Shown: in pieces, positions 14,475 through 14,762 of the stretch
How positions within the stretch are numbered: position 1 is the stretch's first letter
How the letters are laid out: each line of letters opens with the position of its first letter
From: Pseudomonadota bacterium
GTDB taxonomy: Bacteria; Desulfobacterota; Desulfovibrionia; Desulfovibrionales; Desulfovibrionaceae
Reading direction: 5' to 3'
Assembly: GCA_023450535.1 (NCBI GenBank)
Contig: JAEXGX010000260.1
Span: forward strand, 1 to 14,762
Length of the DNA stretch: 14,762 nt
Notes under the pieces: generated by a model
What the model was told of the DNA's origin: nothing
What the model saw: the letters and a program-made list of their open reading frames with translations, nothing else
The model's database searches: none
Translations under genes and position numbers: made by a program

Positions 14475-14762
14475 GACGGGGCCGAGTGAAATGAACTGCT
14501 GAAATATGTTGTGGGATAAAGGTTTGAACGCCGAATTCCGGATGGAATAGCTTCTTTATTCTTCCGGCCTCCGGGCAGGGACAGGGGGCCTGTCAGGGGC
14601 TGCCGCCCCTCCGAGGCTCCTTTCCAATCCCCCGGAACCCCATGCTGACATCGCGCTACACTATTAGAGCAGTTTAACTTTAAAATTATACATGGTCAGG
14701 ATCCTATATTCTGACCCGCAAGTTTCACGCCTCCGCCGGAGCTTGACGCCGCAAGTGAATTG
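14475..14762. other. Gene-free spacer at the right edge
   Basis: 288 bases with no convincing coding frame. It contains a hairpin AGGGGC/GCCCCT (14595-14610), a second possible hairpin GGTCAG/CTGACC (14694-14716), and an AT-rich patch around GAGCAGTTTAACTTTAAAAT (14667-14686). The GC-rich part is similar in style to the palindromic spacer at 4422-4677. No promoter could be assigned with confidence. Confidence 0.4.

Noticed and set aside
1..14762. tRNA or rRNA genes
   Set aside because: I looked through the spacers for cloverleaf arms and a GTTCRANNC-type T arm and found none; spacers are explained by promoters and hairpins.

Overview
The window looks like chromosome of a motile, delta-proteobacterial sulfate reducer of the Desulfovibrionaceae type. 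This is inferred from the rplU-rpmA-obgE-proB gene order, an adenosylcobalamin-dependent ribonucleotide reductase, sigma-54 and sigma-28 style promoters, a chemoreceptor with a Desulfovibrio-like HAMP sequence, and many GC-rich palindromic spacers. No 16S or other taxonomic marker is present, so the genus is not assigned.

Layout. (1) Bases 1-1853: 3' part of a class II ribonucleotide reductase gene (nrdJ type), followed by a hairpin. (2) 1973-2351: a very AT-rich spacer holding a near-consensus sigma-28 (FliA) promoter. It serves a complete methyl-accepting chemotaxis protein gene (2352-4385). (3) 4386-4747: a gene-free spacer between convergent genes, packed with inverted repeats. (4) 8104-4748, minus strand: the housekeeping block rplU, rpmA, obgE, proB, with a sigma-70 type promoter before rplU, a strong hairpin after rpmA, and an ATGA overlap between obgE and proB. 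A possible 51-codon gene lies between rpmA and obgE. (5) 8478-14450: an accessory regulatory and enzymatic block. It contains an NtrC-type sigma-54 response regulator (+), a small low-GC3 patch with a 70-codon gene and the tail of an HTH regulator, a periplasmic solute-binding-domain histidine kinase (-), and, divergent from the kinase, a secreted arylsulfotransferase-like six-bladed propeller enzyme followed by a small secreted protein of unknown function. (6) 14451-14762: gene-free spacer with hairpins.

How the last block may work. The spacer between kinase and sulfotransferase holds a -24/-12 promoter (GG-N10-GC with nearly all consensus bases) correctly placed and oriented to transcribe the sulfotransferase gene. 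The adjacent regulator has the GAFTGA loop needed to activate sigma-54 polymerase. The kinase has an extracytoplasmic SBP_bac_3 module. I therefore infer one regulon: a periplasmic small molecule is sensed by the kinase, the regulator is phosphorylated, sigma-54 transcription follows, and a periplasmic sulfuryl-transfer enzyme plus its small partner are made. This sensor/sigma-54/sulfotransferase combination, with an unknown partner where a Dsb pair might be expected, is the most interesting thing here. The pairing of kinase and regulator is inferred from proximity, not shown.
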